Shown: positions 8,606 to 16,736, counted from the stretch's first letter. The stretch: DNA of 64,000 nt from Phenylobacterium sp. SCN 70-31 (GCF_001724605.1 NZ_MEEX01000004.1:62001-126000); one strand, 5' to 3'. A program made the numbers and translations. The notes: a model not told the origin generated them from the letters alone.

Positions 8606-9231
8606 TGGGAACCTCCGGACGATGGATTGGAAGCGGTGGTGACGAAGGCGCCCCGCCCGGGGCGGACGTCACCGAAGACATCCCAGGCTGGCGCAGGTTC
8701 TGAGGACGCTGGCGGCGGGACCTCCGGAGGACCGGCCATGCCCGCGCCCGCGATTGCGGGGACGATCCGGCCCGCGGCCGTCGCCACCTTGCCAACGTAG
8801 CCGTTGCTGAAGCCTCGAGCCGGGTGACCGGTGTTGTAGTAGGAGAGCGCCGTCTTCAGGGCGGCCTGTTCGCCGACCCGGTCCACGTCGCTTCGGGCAT
8901 AGCCGTCCTGGAGGATGCGCGCCGCGGCGCGAAGGTTTGTGCAGGGCTCGAACACGTCCCGCAAGCTCAGACCCAGCCACGCCAGGTTCTTGCTGTTGAT
9001 CTGCGCGAGGCCGAGGTCGATGTTCCGACCGGCGGCAATCAGAGCGGCCGCCTTGGCGACCGCGTCATCCGGCGAGGCGGGCGCTACGGTGATGCGGGGC
9101 GTTCCGTTGACGCCGATGGCCAGAGGCTCGAACCGGCTCTCGACCTGCACTACCGAAAGCAGGGTTTCCGGCGCGACGGTTGGCGCGCATTGGGCGGCGA
9201 GCGCGAGAGCGGCGGCGAGGCTGAGGGCCAT
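8602..9231 (-). CDS. virB1: VirB1 lytic transglycosylase
   Basis: Periplasmic SLT-type peptidoglycan hydrolase that opens the cell wall for the T4SS. The product is 209 residues with a short signal sequence. Catalytic Glu31 sits in VQVESRFEPLAIG, and the SLT motifs NIDLGLAQINSKN and ALSYYNTGHP follow. The C-terminal 60 residues are Pro/Ala-rich, as in many VirB1 proteins. It is the first gene of the virB operon; the ATG has a weak AAGG site upstream. A 10-bp hairpin lies between it and the regulator gene on its right. Confidence 0.93.
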   Translation of the reverse strand: MALSLAAALALAAQCAPTVAPETLLSVVQVESRFEPLAIGVNGTPRITVAPASPDDAVAKAAALIAAGRNIDLGLAQINSKNLAWLGLSLRDVFEPCTNLRAAARILQDGYARSDVDRVGEQAALKTALSYYNTGHPARGFSNGYVGKVATAAGRIVPAIAGAGMAGPPEVPPPASSEPAPAWDVFGDVRPGRGAFVTTASNPSSGGSQ

Positions 9232-9324
9232 AAAAAGCGCCTTGAGGGTGCGGGTTTCGACAGCGAGGCCGCTCCTGGCCTCAGCTGCGATGTTGGCGCG
9301 AGCGACATGGCTGTCGCGAGGCGC

Positions 9325-9353
9325 AAGCCTACCCAGTTGGAGAGGGTAGGCTT
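9325..9353 (-). terminator. Hairpin between LuxR-type gene and virB1
   Basis: Perfect 10-bp inverted repeat (AAGCCTACCC at 9325-9334 and GGGTAGGCTT at 9344-9353) with a 9-base loop. It begins inside the stop codon of the regulator gene and lies about 95 bases ahead of virB1. No T-run follows on the minus strand, so it could be an inefficient terminator, an attenuator or a protein-binding site. The structure is directly visible; its role is inference. Confidence 0.55.
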
Positions 9354-9645
9354 ACGGTGCGCTCGCGGCGATCAGCCCAAGTTCGCGAGCCCGCACGACG
9401 GCCTGGACGCGGGTCTTCACGCCGAGATGACCGCAGACCTTGATGATGTGCTTTTCGACGGTTCTCCCGGAAAGGCCGAGGATGCTGCCGATGTCTGTGG
9501 CGCTCTTGCCCTCCTGCACCCAGGACAAGCATTCTAGCTGACGCTCGGTGATCAGGCGCGACGCGTAGGCGAAGTCGTCGCGTTCCGGACGCGGGCGGAA
9601 GGAGCGGGTCTCTGCCCGGCGAGCGTAATCAGTTTGGTTGGCCAA
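9352..9645 (-). CDS. LuxR-type HTH regulator (HTH domain only)
   Basis: DNA-binding regulator of 97 residues, consisting almost only of a LuxR C-terminal helix-turn-helix. After a basic N-terminal arm of about 30 residues comes ITERQLECLSWVQEGKSATDIGSILGLS and SGRTVEKHIIKVCGHLGV, the GerE/LuxR HTH core. No signal-binding or receiver domain is present. The start is TTG at 9645, preceded by AGGAGG eight bases upstream. It lies directly ahead of virB1 in the same direction, so it probably controls the conjugation genes. A 27-bp interrupted palindrome overlaps its ribosome site and may be an autoregulatory operator. Confidence 0.85.
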   Translation of the reverse strand: MANQTDYARRAETRSFRPRPERDDFAYASRLITERQLECLSWVQEGKSATDIGSILGLSGRTVEKHIIKVCGHLGVKTRVQAVVRARELGLIAASAP

Positions 9646-9657
9646 CGGACCGACCTC

Positions 9658-9684
9658 CTAGTTAAGGTCTGCCCCCCTAACTAG
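9658..9684. promoter_or_regulatory. Interrupted palindrome at the regulator start (possible operator)
   Basis: CTAGTTA at 9658-9664 and its exact inverse TAACTAG at 9678-9684 are separated by 13 bases. On the minus strand the right part merges with the AGGAGG ribosome site of the LuxR-type gene. Dyads of this size are typical binding sites of LuxR-family dimers, so autoregulation is plausible. The dyad is visible; binding is inferred. Confidence 0.45.
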
Positions 9685-9731
9685 ACGGAATGAGCGCGCC
9701 GTTGCGCTACAGGTGTGAATCGATGGCCAGT

Positions 9732-9749
9732 CGAAGTCGCAAGACTTCG
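9732..9749. promoter_or_regulatory. 7-bp hairpin with GCAA loop in the regulator intergenic region
   Basis: CGAAGTC (9732-9738) and GACTTCG (9743-9749) flank a GCAA tetraloop between the two LuxR-type genes. There is no T-run on either side, so an intrinsic terminator is doubtful. A second exact palindrome, CCGCAGAACTGCGG, lies at 9810-9823 just after the upstream regulator gene. These could be regulatory dyads or RNA structures; I can only show that they exist. Confidence 0.35.
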
Positions 9750-9832
9750 TAAGCTACGAGACTGACACCACTATTGATTGATTCCCGCCAACCCCTGCGA
9801 CCGTCAATTCCGCAGAACTGCGGTCCGGGTTT

Positions 9833-10135
9833 TTACGGAGGGGAGTCGCTCAGAAGACCAAGGGAAACGGCCTTCGCCACGGCCTGAACCCGGTTGCGAA
9901 CTTTGAGCCGTTCGCATGCTTCCCCTACGTACTGATCGACTGTTCGCGATGACAAGCCAAGCGTTGCTGCGATTTCTATCGACGTCTTTCCAGCGGCGGC
10001 AAGACGCAAGCATTCGATCTGACGGGGGCTCAGCCCAGAGGCGGCATCGTTAGGCATAAGCGCACCCAAAGAACTTAACGCGCATGCAGTGGCTTCCTTA
10101 AGGCCCTCTTTGCTTCGCAATGGATGTAGCAACAC
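9833..10135 (-). CDS. Second LuxR-type HTH regulator (HTH domain only)
   Basis: A 100-residue protein with a C-terminal LuxR/GerE HTH: GLSPRQIECLRLAAAGKTSIE, ATLGLSSRTVDQYVGEACERL and then VRNRVQAVAKAVSLGLL. It is clearly related to the regulator 190 bases downstream (both share the HTH and a RVQAV-containing end) and is likely a paralogue. The annotated GTG at 10135 gives the longest frame; the ATG at 10057 (MPNDAASG) would give a 74-residue protein and neither has a strong ribosome site. Local base composition is less GC-rich than the neighbouring genes. Function in controlling transfer of the element is inferred from position. Confidence 0.8.
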   Translation of the reverse strand: MLLHPLRSKEGLKEATACALSSLGALMPNDAASGLSPRQIECLRLAAAGKTSIEIAATLGLSSRTVDQYVGEACERLKVRNRVQAVAKAVSLGLLSDSPP

Positions 10136-10208
10136 CTCGGTTAAATCAACCTGAAGCTGTCTTTTGATCGCACCTCGCTCGCATGACTAGCCTTTATCCG
10201 CCGGCATT

Positions 10209-11612
10209 TCACGCCGACTGCAGCAGCCCCATGATGTGCAGGCCCACGCCGATGGACACGCAGCCGAGCAGGACTGGGATCACGCCCAGCTTGAAGCGGA
10301 AGATCGCCAGCGCCGCGGCCAGGGTGAGGAGGAGCGACGCCCAATTGATCGTCGACAGCACGGGCATATCAATCTGAAGCCCCCAGCCCGAGATGTCCCG
10401 CACCTCCCCGAACAGCACGTGCAGCCCGAACCAGATGGCGAGATTGAGAATGACGCCGACGACAGCGGCGGTGATGGCGGCGAGGGCGGCGTTGAGCGCC
10501 CTGGCGCCGCGCAGCGCCTCGACGAAGGGCGCGCCCAGGAAAATCCAGAGAAAGCATGGCGTGAAGGTGACCCAGGTGGTGAGCATCCCGCCGAGCACGC
10601 CCGCCAGCAACGGTGGCAGGCCCTCGGCGCCGCGGAAGGCGCCCATGAAGCCGACGAACTGGGTGACGATGATCAGCGGTCCCGGCGTGGTCTCGGCCAT
10701 GCCGAGGCCGTCCAGCATCTCGCCGGGGCGCAGCCAGCCGTAGGTCTCGACCGCCTCCTGGGCGACGTAAGCCAATACCGCGTAGGCGCCGCCGAAGGTG
10801 ACTACCGCCATCTTGGAGAAGAAGACGGCGATCTCGGCGAAGACGTTGTTCCAACCCAGCAGGAACCCGAGGCCCAGCACGGGCGCTGCCCAGAGAGCAG
10901 CTAGGACGCCCGCGATCTTCAGAGACCAGGCGAGGTTCGGCCGCGCGTGGTCCGGCGTCTCCTCCCCCAGCAGGCTCTCGGCGTCGAGCACCTCCTGGCC
11001 GCCGGACGCGCCATGCCCGCTGGCGCCAAGGAAGGCCGGGATGCCGGTGCGACCGCCGATGAAGCCGATCAACGCCGCTGCGAGAATGATCAGCGGGAAC
11101 GGCACGTCGAATGCGAAAATCGCCACGAAGGCCGCCGCGGCGATGCCGATCATCACAGGGTTCTTCAGCGAACGCTGGCCGACGCGGACAACGGCCTGCA
11201 GGACGATGGCGAGCACGGCGGCCTTGAGCCCGAAGAACAGGGCCGAAACCATGCCGACGCCGCCTAAGAGAGCGTAGAGGATGCTCAAGCCCATGATGGC
11301 GAGGAAGCCCGGCAGCACGAAGAGCACCCCGGCCAACAACCCGCCCGCGACGCCGTGCATCAGCCAGCCGATGTAGATGGCGAGCTGCTGGGCTTCAGGA
11401 CCCGGCAGCAGCATGCAGTAGTTCAGGGCGTGCAGGAATCGCCGTTCACCCAGCCAGCGTTTCTCCTCCACCAGGATGCGGTGCATCATGGCGATCTGGC
11501 CAGCCGGCCCGCCGAAGCTGAGGGCGGCGACGCGCGCCCAGACTTTCATGGCTTTGCCGAAGGAGACGCCGTGGCCAGCGGGCCGAGAGACAAGTTCGTC
11601 CGCAGCGGTCAT
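10209..11612 (-). CDS. chrA: ChrA chromate transporter (two-domain)
   Basis: Inner-membrane efflux protein for chromate, of the long-chain CHR family. From the ATG at 11612 it has 467 residues and two homologous CHR halves. The N-terminal half carries LSFGGPAGQIAMMH and LLPGPEAQQLAIYIGW. The C-terminal half carries TFGGAYAVLAYVAQEA and the matching TTPGPLIIVTQFVGF. About ten to twelve hydrophobic segments are visible. The start overlaps the stop of the superoxide dismutase gene as ATGA, so they form one transcript. I rejected a longer frame to 11789 because it runs into that gene. A chrB regulator is not present next to it. Confidence 0.95.
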   Translation of the reverse strand: MTAADELVSRPAGHGVSFGKAMKVWARVAALSFGGPAGQIAMMHRILVEEKRWLGERRFLHALNYCMLLPGPEAQQLAIYIGWLMHGVAGGLLAGVLFVLPGFLAIMGLSILYALLGGVGMVSALFFGLKAAVLAIVLQAVVRVGQRSLKNPVMIGIAAAAFVAIFAFDVPFPLIILAAALIGFIGGRTGIPAFLGASGHGASGGQEVLDAESLLGEETPDHARPNLAWSLKIAGVLAALWAAPVLGLGFLLGWNNVFAEIAVFFSKMAVVTFGGAYAVLAYVAQEAVETYGWLRPGEMLDGLGMAETTPGPLIIVTQFVGFMGAFRGAEGLPPLLAGVLGGMLTTWVTFTPCFLWIFLGAPFVEALRGARALNAALAAITAAVVGVILNLAIWFGLHVLFGEVRDISGWGLQIDMPVLSTINWASLLLTLAAALAIFRFKLGVIPVLLGCVSIGVGLHIMGLLQSA

Positions 11613-12310
11613 GCCGCCGTGGCCCGCGCGAAACGCGCGTTGGCCCCCTTCCAGGCAAAGGCCGTCATGTAGGCGTCGACATAGGCCGCGGCCCGGGCGC
11701 CGTAGTCCATGTGGTAAGCATGCTCGTACATATCGAGCGCCAGCAGCGGCCGGCCATCCGCAAGCGTCTGGGTGTGGTCGGAGGCCCATTGGTTGACGAG
11801 CCGCTGGTCGCGCTCGCTCCAGGTGAGCAGCACCCAGCCCGAGCCGCCGCCGAGCGCCTTGCCTATCCCGGCGAATTCTGCGGCCCAGCGGTCATGGCTT
11901 CCGAAATCCCGCTCGATCGCCTGCGCCAGCGACGCGGACGGTGCGCCGCGTTCGCCGAAGCCTTCGAAGTGGACCTCGTGCAGGACCATGGAGTTCCAGG
12001 CCAGCAACTCCTCGCGCTTGAGCCCATTCACCAGGAAGGTGGGGGCCGTCGTCATGTCCAGTTTGGCGAAGTCCGCCTTGATCGCGCCCAGGCGCTTCAC
12101 CGCGCCGGTGTAATTGTTGTCGTAGTGACTGCGGATCAGCTTCTCCGACAGGCCCGGCACCTTGGCCGGGTCGAAAGGCAGCGGCTTGGGGGTAAAGGCC
12201 GCGCCTGGGGCGGGCGTCCCGCCCGCGCTCTGGCCGGCCGCGATCGCGGGCGCGGCGGTCGCAAGGCCAGCCGCAGCGGCCAGCAGGGTGCGGCGATCCG
12301 TGTTGGTCAT
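11609..12310 (-). CDS. Secreted Fe/Mn-type superoxide dismutase (ChrC-like)
   Basis: Superoxide dismutase of the Fe/Mn family with an N-terminal twin-arginine-like export signal (DRRTLLAAAAGLATAAPAIAA), so it probably acts in the periplasm. The mature part has IRSHYDNNYTGAVKRLG, VLHEVHFEGFG and DMYEHAYHMDYG; His, Asp and His in these motifs match the metal ligands. I prefer the ATG at 12310 (233 residues), because GGAG lies nine bases upstream; the ATG at 12319 has that site directly against it. It overlaps chrA by 4 bases. In chrBACF resistance operons chrC encodes such a dismutase, which supports a role against oxidative stress during chromate reduction. Confidence 0.88.
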   Translation of the reverse strand: MTNTDRRTLLAAAAGLATAAPAIAAGQSAGGTPAPGAAFTPKPLPFDPAKVPGLSEKLIRSHYDNNYTGAVKRLGAIKADFAKLDMTTAPTFLVNGLKREELLAWNSMVLHEVHFEGFGERGAPSASLAQAIERDFGSHDRWAAEFAGIGKALGGGSGWVLLTWSERDQRLVNQWASDHTQTLADGRPLLALDMYEHAYHMDYGARAAAYVDAYMTAFAWKGANARFARATAA

Positions 12311-12589
12311 CGGTTTCATCTCCGGAGGTTTTCAGGACACGACGCTGGGCGCCGGCCGTCGTGCCGCAGCGGCGGGGAGCCGAGCGGTTGCGACTTCTAG
12401 GCGGAAGCGTTTGGAAAGGTGGCGGTCGGTCTCAACGTCCAAGGCATGCGCTCCCGTGGGCCCGCACGGAGCGGACCCTGAAGGAGCGGATCTTGGACGG
12501 GCGCACCCGTCTAGTCGGGCGATCCGCGGAAGCCCGATACGTTTCGATACCGCCTGGCTCGCCACTTGAAAAGAGGCAGGCTCCCAGAC

Positions 12590-13909
12590 CTATTCCGCGC
12601 GCGGTTGAGATCGCTCAGAAGCGCTGCGACGACGGAACAACAACTTGTCGATCCGACGGTCGTCCATGTCGACGACCTCGACTTCGTAACCGGCGATGTT
12701 GAAGACCTCGCCCTCCTCAGGGAGGCGTCCCGCTTCGTGCAAGACAAGGCCGGCTGCCGTGTGAAAGTGGCCGGTCTCGTCAAAATCGGCCTTCAAGTGG
12801 CGAGCGACGTCCTCGATGTCGGCGCGTCCGTCGATCAGGAATGAACCATCCTCACGCTGGAGGATAGCGCTAGGGGTGTCCTGGTCATGCGCCTCATCAA
12901 AATCGCCAGCGATCATCTCAAGCAGGTCCGTGGCGGTGACGACGCCCTCCATGGCGCCGAATTCGTCCACGACGAGCGCCATGTGGAGCGGCGATTGCTT
13001 CAAAAGTTCGAAGGCTTTCAACACGGAGGTCGTCTCCGAGATGAACACCGGAGTGACCATCAAGGCTGGCAGGTCCAGACGCTGACCGTCGAGCATCGCG
13101 TCGAGCACATCCTTCTTGTGAACCACGCCCACCGGCTCATCCACGTCGCTGCCGCGGGCCACAACCATCCGGGAATAGGGGCAGGCGCGGATGTCAGCTG
13201 TCTGCTGCTCAAGCGGATCGGACAACGAAATCCAGTGGACATCGCGCCGCGGTGTCATCGCCACCCGCACCGGCCGATCGCCGAGCCGCATGACCTCGCC
13301 GATCATCGCTTGCTCGGCGGGCTCGATCAGCCCCGCGCTGGTGCCTTCCGCCAGCACCGTCTCCACTTCCTCGTGAGTAATCTCCTCGCCCTGCTGATCT
13401 TTGACGCCGATCACCTTCAGCACGCCGGCTGTCGAGAAGGTGAGGAGCGTCACAAAAGGACTCAGGACGCGCGCCATGACCATCAGCGGCCGCGAGACCA
13501 ATGCCGCGATGGTTTCTGGGAAGGCCAGGGCGAACCGCTTAGGCACCAGTTCGCCCACTACGAGTGAGAAGTAGGTCAGCACCACAACGACAATGCCGGT
13601 CGCCAAGCCTTCGGAATACTGTTGAAGCGCCGGCACCTGTTCAAGCATGGCGTCAAGTTCCGCCGCGATCGTCGCCTGGCCGAACGCGCCGGCCAGGATG
13701 CCGATAAGCGTGATGCCAACCTGCACGGCGGCCAGGAAGCGGGTTGGGTTCTCCGACAGCTTCAGAGCAACGGCCGCCCCCTTGTCGCCCCTGTCGGCTC
13801 GGCTCTGCAGCTTGGCCCGGCGAGACGACACCACCGCCAGTTCAGACATGGCGAAGAGACCGTTGAGCACCAGGAGGAGGAGCACGACGGCGGAGGCGAA
13901 GAGCAACAT
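12590..13909 (-). CDS. CorC/CNNM family membrane protein
   Basis: Hemolysin C/CorC family protein of 439 residues. It has an N-terminal DUF21/CNNM membrane domain with about four helices (residues 1-190, with SELAVVSSRRAKLQ and a typical GELVPKRFAL motif). A CBS-domain pair follows (about 205-330; PYSRMVVARG and MALVVDEFGAMEGVVT). The C-terminus is a CorC_HlyC domain (about 345-430; GRADIEDVARHL and GYEVEVVDMDDRRID). The family is linked to Mg/Co efflux or homeostasis, which fits the surrounding metal cargo, although close relatives also occur in core genomes. It is separated from its neighbours by about 80 bases downstream of the anchor protein gene and 280 bases from the dismutase gene. Confidence 0.93.
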   Translation of the reverse strand: MLLFASAVVLLLLVLNGLFAMSELAVVSSRRAKLQSRADRGDKGAAVALKLSENPTRFLAAVQVGITLIGILAGAFGQATIAAELDAMLEQVPALQQYSEGLATGIVVVVLTYFSLVVGELVPKRFALAFPETIAALVSRPLMVMARVLSPFVTLLTFSTAGVLKVIGVKDQQGEEITHEEVETVLAEGTSAGLIEPAEQAMIGEVMRLGDRPVRVAMTPRRDVHWISLSDPLEQQTADIRACPYSRMVVARGSDVDEPVGVVHKKDVLDAMLDGQRLDLPALMVTPVFISETTSVLKAFELLKQSPLHMALVVDEFGAMEGVVTATDLLEMIAGDFDEAHDQDTPSAILQREDGSFLIDGRADIEDVARHLKADFDETGHFHTAAGLVLHEAGRLPEEGEVFNIAGYEVEVVDMDDRRIDKLLFRRRSASERSQPRAE

Positions 13910-13989
13910 CGAAGAGAAGGGTCCGGCAAGGCTCTCCTGGAGCCCCGCCGCTAATCTAGGCGGTCTTCACGCTGTAGGCGAGGAAACCT

Positions 13990-14616
13990 TCAGACGACCC
14001 GCTTCAACCGCGCGAAGTCGCCGGAGACGCGCAGGGTGAGCGTCACCGACTTGCCCGCCCGGTTGCGCCAGAACCAGCCGTGCGCGCCATCGAAGGCGGC
14101 GGTCAGCTGGCCTTCGGAGACCGCCTCCGACCCCTTGGCGTAGCCGTGGTACTTGATGCCCTGCCCGTCTCCGTGGGTGTCGAAGTTCAGCTTCGGGCCG
14201 TCGGTGCTCCAGCGGAAGTCCACGGTAGCGCCCTTGCGCATCTCGGCCTTGAATTCGGCCGCCTGGTTGGGAGCCAGGGTGATGGTGACCTGTTCCACCT
14301 TGGCGACCGGCGCCGCGGGCGCGGCTGCAGCTACGGTCGGCGCCGCAGCCTGGGGCGCAGCCGCGACCGCCAGCGGGGCGGCAGCCGGCGGTGCCGCGGA
14401 TTCGGCCTCCGCTTCGGCGGCCAAGGCGACCTTGACCTCGCCCATCTGGGTCAGGCCGAGCAGTCGACCCAATCCCGTCGGGTCGATGGCGTACTCGGCG
14501 GGCAGAACCACCGTGACCAGCAGCCCCGCGGCCACCGCGGCGGCGATGGCGGTGGAGCGCAGCAGTCGCCCGGTGCTCGGCAGTTCGGCGGGATCGGGCT
14601 TGTGGATGTTGGACAT
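13990..14616 (-). CDS. Membrane-anchored periplasmic protein next to hupE
   Basis: A 208-residue protein with a cytoplasmic N-terminus, one membrane anchor (about residues 23-42), a long Ala/Pro-rich linker (about 65-105) and a compact C-terminal domain with KVEQVTITLAPNQAAEFKAEM, FDTHGDG and GAHGWFWRNRAG. Similar genes are generally called transmembrane anchor protein and accompany hupE and czc genes in alphaproteobacteria. Function is not known; a periplasmic accessory role in metal transport is inferred. It lies 12 bases downstream of hupE and is probably the last gene of the czc operon. Confidence 0.7.
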   Translation of the reverse strand: MSNIHKPDPAELPSTGRLLRSTAIAAAVAAGLLVTVVLPAEYAIDPTGLGRLLGLTQMGEVKVALAAEAEAESAAPPAAAPLAVAAAPQAAAPTVAAAAPAAPVAKVEQVTITLAPNQAAEFKAEMRKGATVDFRWSTDGPKLNFDTHGDGQGIKYHGYAKGSEAVSEGQLTAAFDGAHGWFWRNRAGKSVTLTLRVSGDFARLKRVV

Positions 14617-14628
14617 GAGAATCTCCCG

Positions 14629-15348
14629 TCAGGCGACGAAGAAGCCGACCAGCTGGTAGCCGGTGAGGACGAAGCCCGCCGACATCAGCGCGACGTTGGC
14701 GGCGTAGGCGTGCTTCCAGAAGCTTGGCGTGCGTCGCCAGAACCCCATGGCGATGAGGATCAGACTCAACGCCAGAATCTGGCCGAGCTCGACGCCGATG
14801 TTGAAGGCCACGAGGTTCGGGATCAGCCCGTCGCGGGCGAGCTCGAAGTCCTGCAGCTTGGTGGCCAGGCCGAAGCCGTGGAAGAGACCAAAGATGAGGG
14901 TGGCCGCCTTGGCGTTCGGCTGCACGCCGAACCAGCGCTGGAAGGCGCCCAGGTTGTCCAGCGCCTTGTAGACCACCGAGAGGCCGATGATGGCGTCGAT
15001 CAGGTAGGCGTTGACGCTGATCCCGGTGAGCACGCCCGCCAGCAGGGTCACCGAGTGGCCCACCGCGAACATCGTCACATAGAGACTGATGTCCTTCAGC
15101 CGGTAGAGGAAGAAGATCACACCGGCCAGGAACAGCAGGTGGTCGTAGCCGGTCACCATGTGCTTGGCGCCCAGATAGACGAAGGGCGCGAACAGCACGC
15201 CCGAGCTTTCCTGGATGTAGCCCTTGTCGCCCTCGGCGACGCCATGCGCCCAAGCGACGCTGGCGATGAGGCTGAAGAATACGGCGCCCACGGCCAGCAG
15301 CAGGGCGCGCGCAGCCGAAGAGGGTCGAGCGAGATGGCTTGCTGTCAT
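14629..15348 (-). CDS. hupE: HupE/UreJ family metal permease
   Basis: Inner-membrane permease of the HupE/UreJ type, a family linked to Ni or Co transport. From the ATG at 15348 the product is 239 residues with a signal-like first helix ending at AWAHG and then six to seven helices. Characteristic His motifs are HMVTGYDHLLFLAG, AVGHSVTLLAG and FGLFHGFGLA. I rejected the upstream extension to 15531 because it overlaps the MFS gene and lacks coding character. It lies 4 bases after the MFS stop, so it is co-transcribed with the efflux genes. Whether it imports or exports metal here cannot be told from sequence. Confidence 0.9.
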   Translation of the reverse strand: MTASHLARPSSAARALLLAVGAVFFSLIASVAWAHGVAEGDKGYIQESSGVLFAPFVYLGAKHMVTGYDHLLFLAGVIFFLYRLKDISLYVTMFAVGHSVTLLAGVLTGISVNAYLIDAIIGLSVVYKALDNLGAFQRWFGVQPNAKAATLIFGLFHGFGLATKLQDFELARDGLIPNLVAFNIGVELGQILALSLILIAMGFWRRTPSFWKHAYAANVALMSAGFVLTGYQLVGFFVA

Positions 15349-15352
15349 GGGT

Positions 15353-16699
15353 CTAGATCCCTGCCGAAGGCCATTGGCGGTGAAGGTCGTCGATGACGAA
15401 GTCATGAGCATGGGTCCGGACGTCCCCTGTGGGCTTCCCTTCCCGCAGATGCGGGTGGTGGGCCGGAAGGTCGTCGTGCCGATGCACCACCACGTCGGGG
15501 TCCTCAGTGGGCCAGAACGCCAGGGCGCCAAGCACGCCGACCGCGGCCAGGACCGCCAGCGCGACGGAGGTCCAGCCCAGGCCGATGCGAGCCCCGACTG
15601 CGCCGGCCACGAGATAGGTCACGAGCCAGCAGGCGTGCGAGAGCGCGAACTGGGCCGCGAAGACGGCGCTGCGGTCCTCGGGGTTGGCCGAGCGTCGCAG
15701 CAGCCGGCCCGACGGCGTCAGCACCGCCGAGTAGCCGACGCCCATGATCGGCCACAGCATCAGCAGCGCCGCCCATCGATCGAGACCCGGCGTAGCAATC
15801 GCCGCCGCCGTGGCGAGCAAGCTGGCCGCCAGCAGCAGGGCTGCGGTCACCATCACCTTTCGGTCATCGAGGCGCTCGAGCACACGCGGCAGGGCGAGCG
15901 CCGCAAGCATCGAGCCCGCGCCGAAGGCCGCCAGGCCCAGGGCGACATCGTTCTCGGAGCGGCCGAGCAGCGAGCGGACGAAGACGACGGTGTTGACGAT
16001 GACCATCGCGCCGCCCGCGGCGGCGGCGAGGTTGAGGGCCAGAAGCCCCCGCAGACGTGGCGTCTTCAGGTAGATGCGCGAGCCGCGGGTGGTGCGGGCA
16101 TAGGTGCCGCCGGCCTGCGGCTGTCGCTTGGGCTGCGGCACCACGACGGAGACGACCAGGGCGGCGGAGGCGAGGAAGCCCAGCACAGTCCCGCCGAACA
16201 GCCAGTGGAAGCTGATGACGCTGAGCAGCGCGGCCGCCAGCATCGGGCTCACCAGGCTTTCCAGGTCGTAGGCGAGCCGCGAGAGCGACAGGGCCCGGGT
16301 GTAGCGGGCCTCGTCCGGCAAGATGTCCGGGATGGCGGCCTGGAAGGCGGGGGTGAAGGCGGCCGAGGCCGACTGCAGCAGGAAGATCAGCAGGTAAACC
16401 TGCCAGATCTCGGTCACGAACGGCAGCATCAACGCCACGCCGGCTCGCACGAGGTCCATCGAGACCAGGAAGGCGCGTCGTGGAAGCCGGTCGGCGAAGG
16501 CGTTGGCGACCGGCCCGATCCCGATGTAGGCGACCATCTTGATCGCCAGGGCCGTTCCCAGCACGGCGCCCGCGTCGGCTCCGGCCAGGTCGTAGGCCAG
16601 CAGGCCCAGCGCCACCGTGGCGAGGCCGGTGCCGACCAGCGCGATCACCTGCGCCAAGAAGAGATGCCGGTAGGTGCGGTCCTGGAGAACGCTCAGCAT
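15353..16699 (-). CDS. MFS exporter with His-rich tail (NreB-like)
   Basis: Major facilitator with about 12 membrane helices, 448 residues from the ATG at 16699. I chose this start for its GAGGAG site; an in-frame ATG at 16726 is possible. After the last helix comes a cytoplasmic tail of about 50 residues rich in His and acidic residues (HRHDDLPAHHPHLREG, then THAHDF). Nickel exporters NreB and NrsD are MFS proteins with a His-rich C-terminus, so a role in Ni or Co efflux is likely. It follows czcA by 37 bases and precedes hupE by 4 bases. The exact substrate is inference. Confidence 0.85.
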   Translation of the reverse strand: MLSVLQDRTYRHLFLAQVIALVGTGLATVALGLLAYDLAGADAGAVLGTALAIKMVAYIGIGPVANAFADRLPRRAFLVSMDLVRAGVALMLPFVTEIWQVYLLIFLLQSASAAFTPAFQAAIPDILPDEARYTRALSLSRLAYDLESLVSPMLAAALLSVISFHWLFGGTVLGFLASAALVVSVVVPQPKRQPQAGGTYARTTRGSRIYLKTPRLRGLLALNLAAAAGGAMVIVNTVVFVRSLLGRSENDVALGLAAFGAGSMLAALALPRVLERLDDRKVMVTAALLLAASLLATAAAIATPGLDRWAALLMLWPIMGVGYSAVLTPSGRLLRRSANPEDRSAVFAAQFALSHACWLVTYLVAGAVGARIGLGWTSVALAVLAAVGVLGALAFWPTEDPDVVVHRHDDLPAHHPHLREGKPTGDVRTHAHDFVIDDLHRQWPSAGI

Positions 16700-16736
16700 G
16701 GCGCGCTCCTCATCGCGGCCATCCATGCGACGTCGG

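Noticed and set aside
9732..9749. Intrinsic terminator between the two LuxR-type genes
   Set aside because: A stem-loop exists but no T-run follows on either strand; listed only as a possible structure.
12311..12589. Possible gene between the dismutase and the CorC-like gene (for example the frame 12332-12565)
   Set aside because: The short frames have no recognisable sequence or ribosome site; treated as non-coding promoter region.
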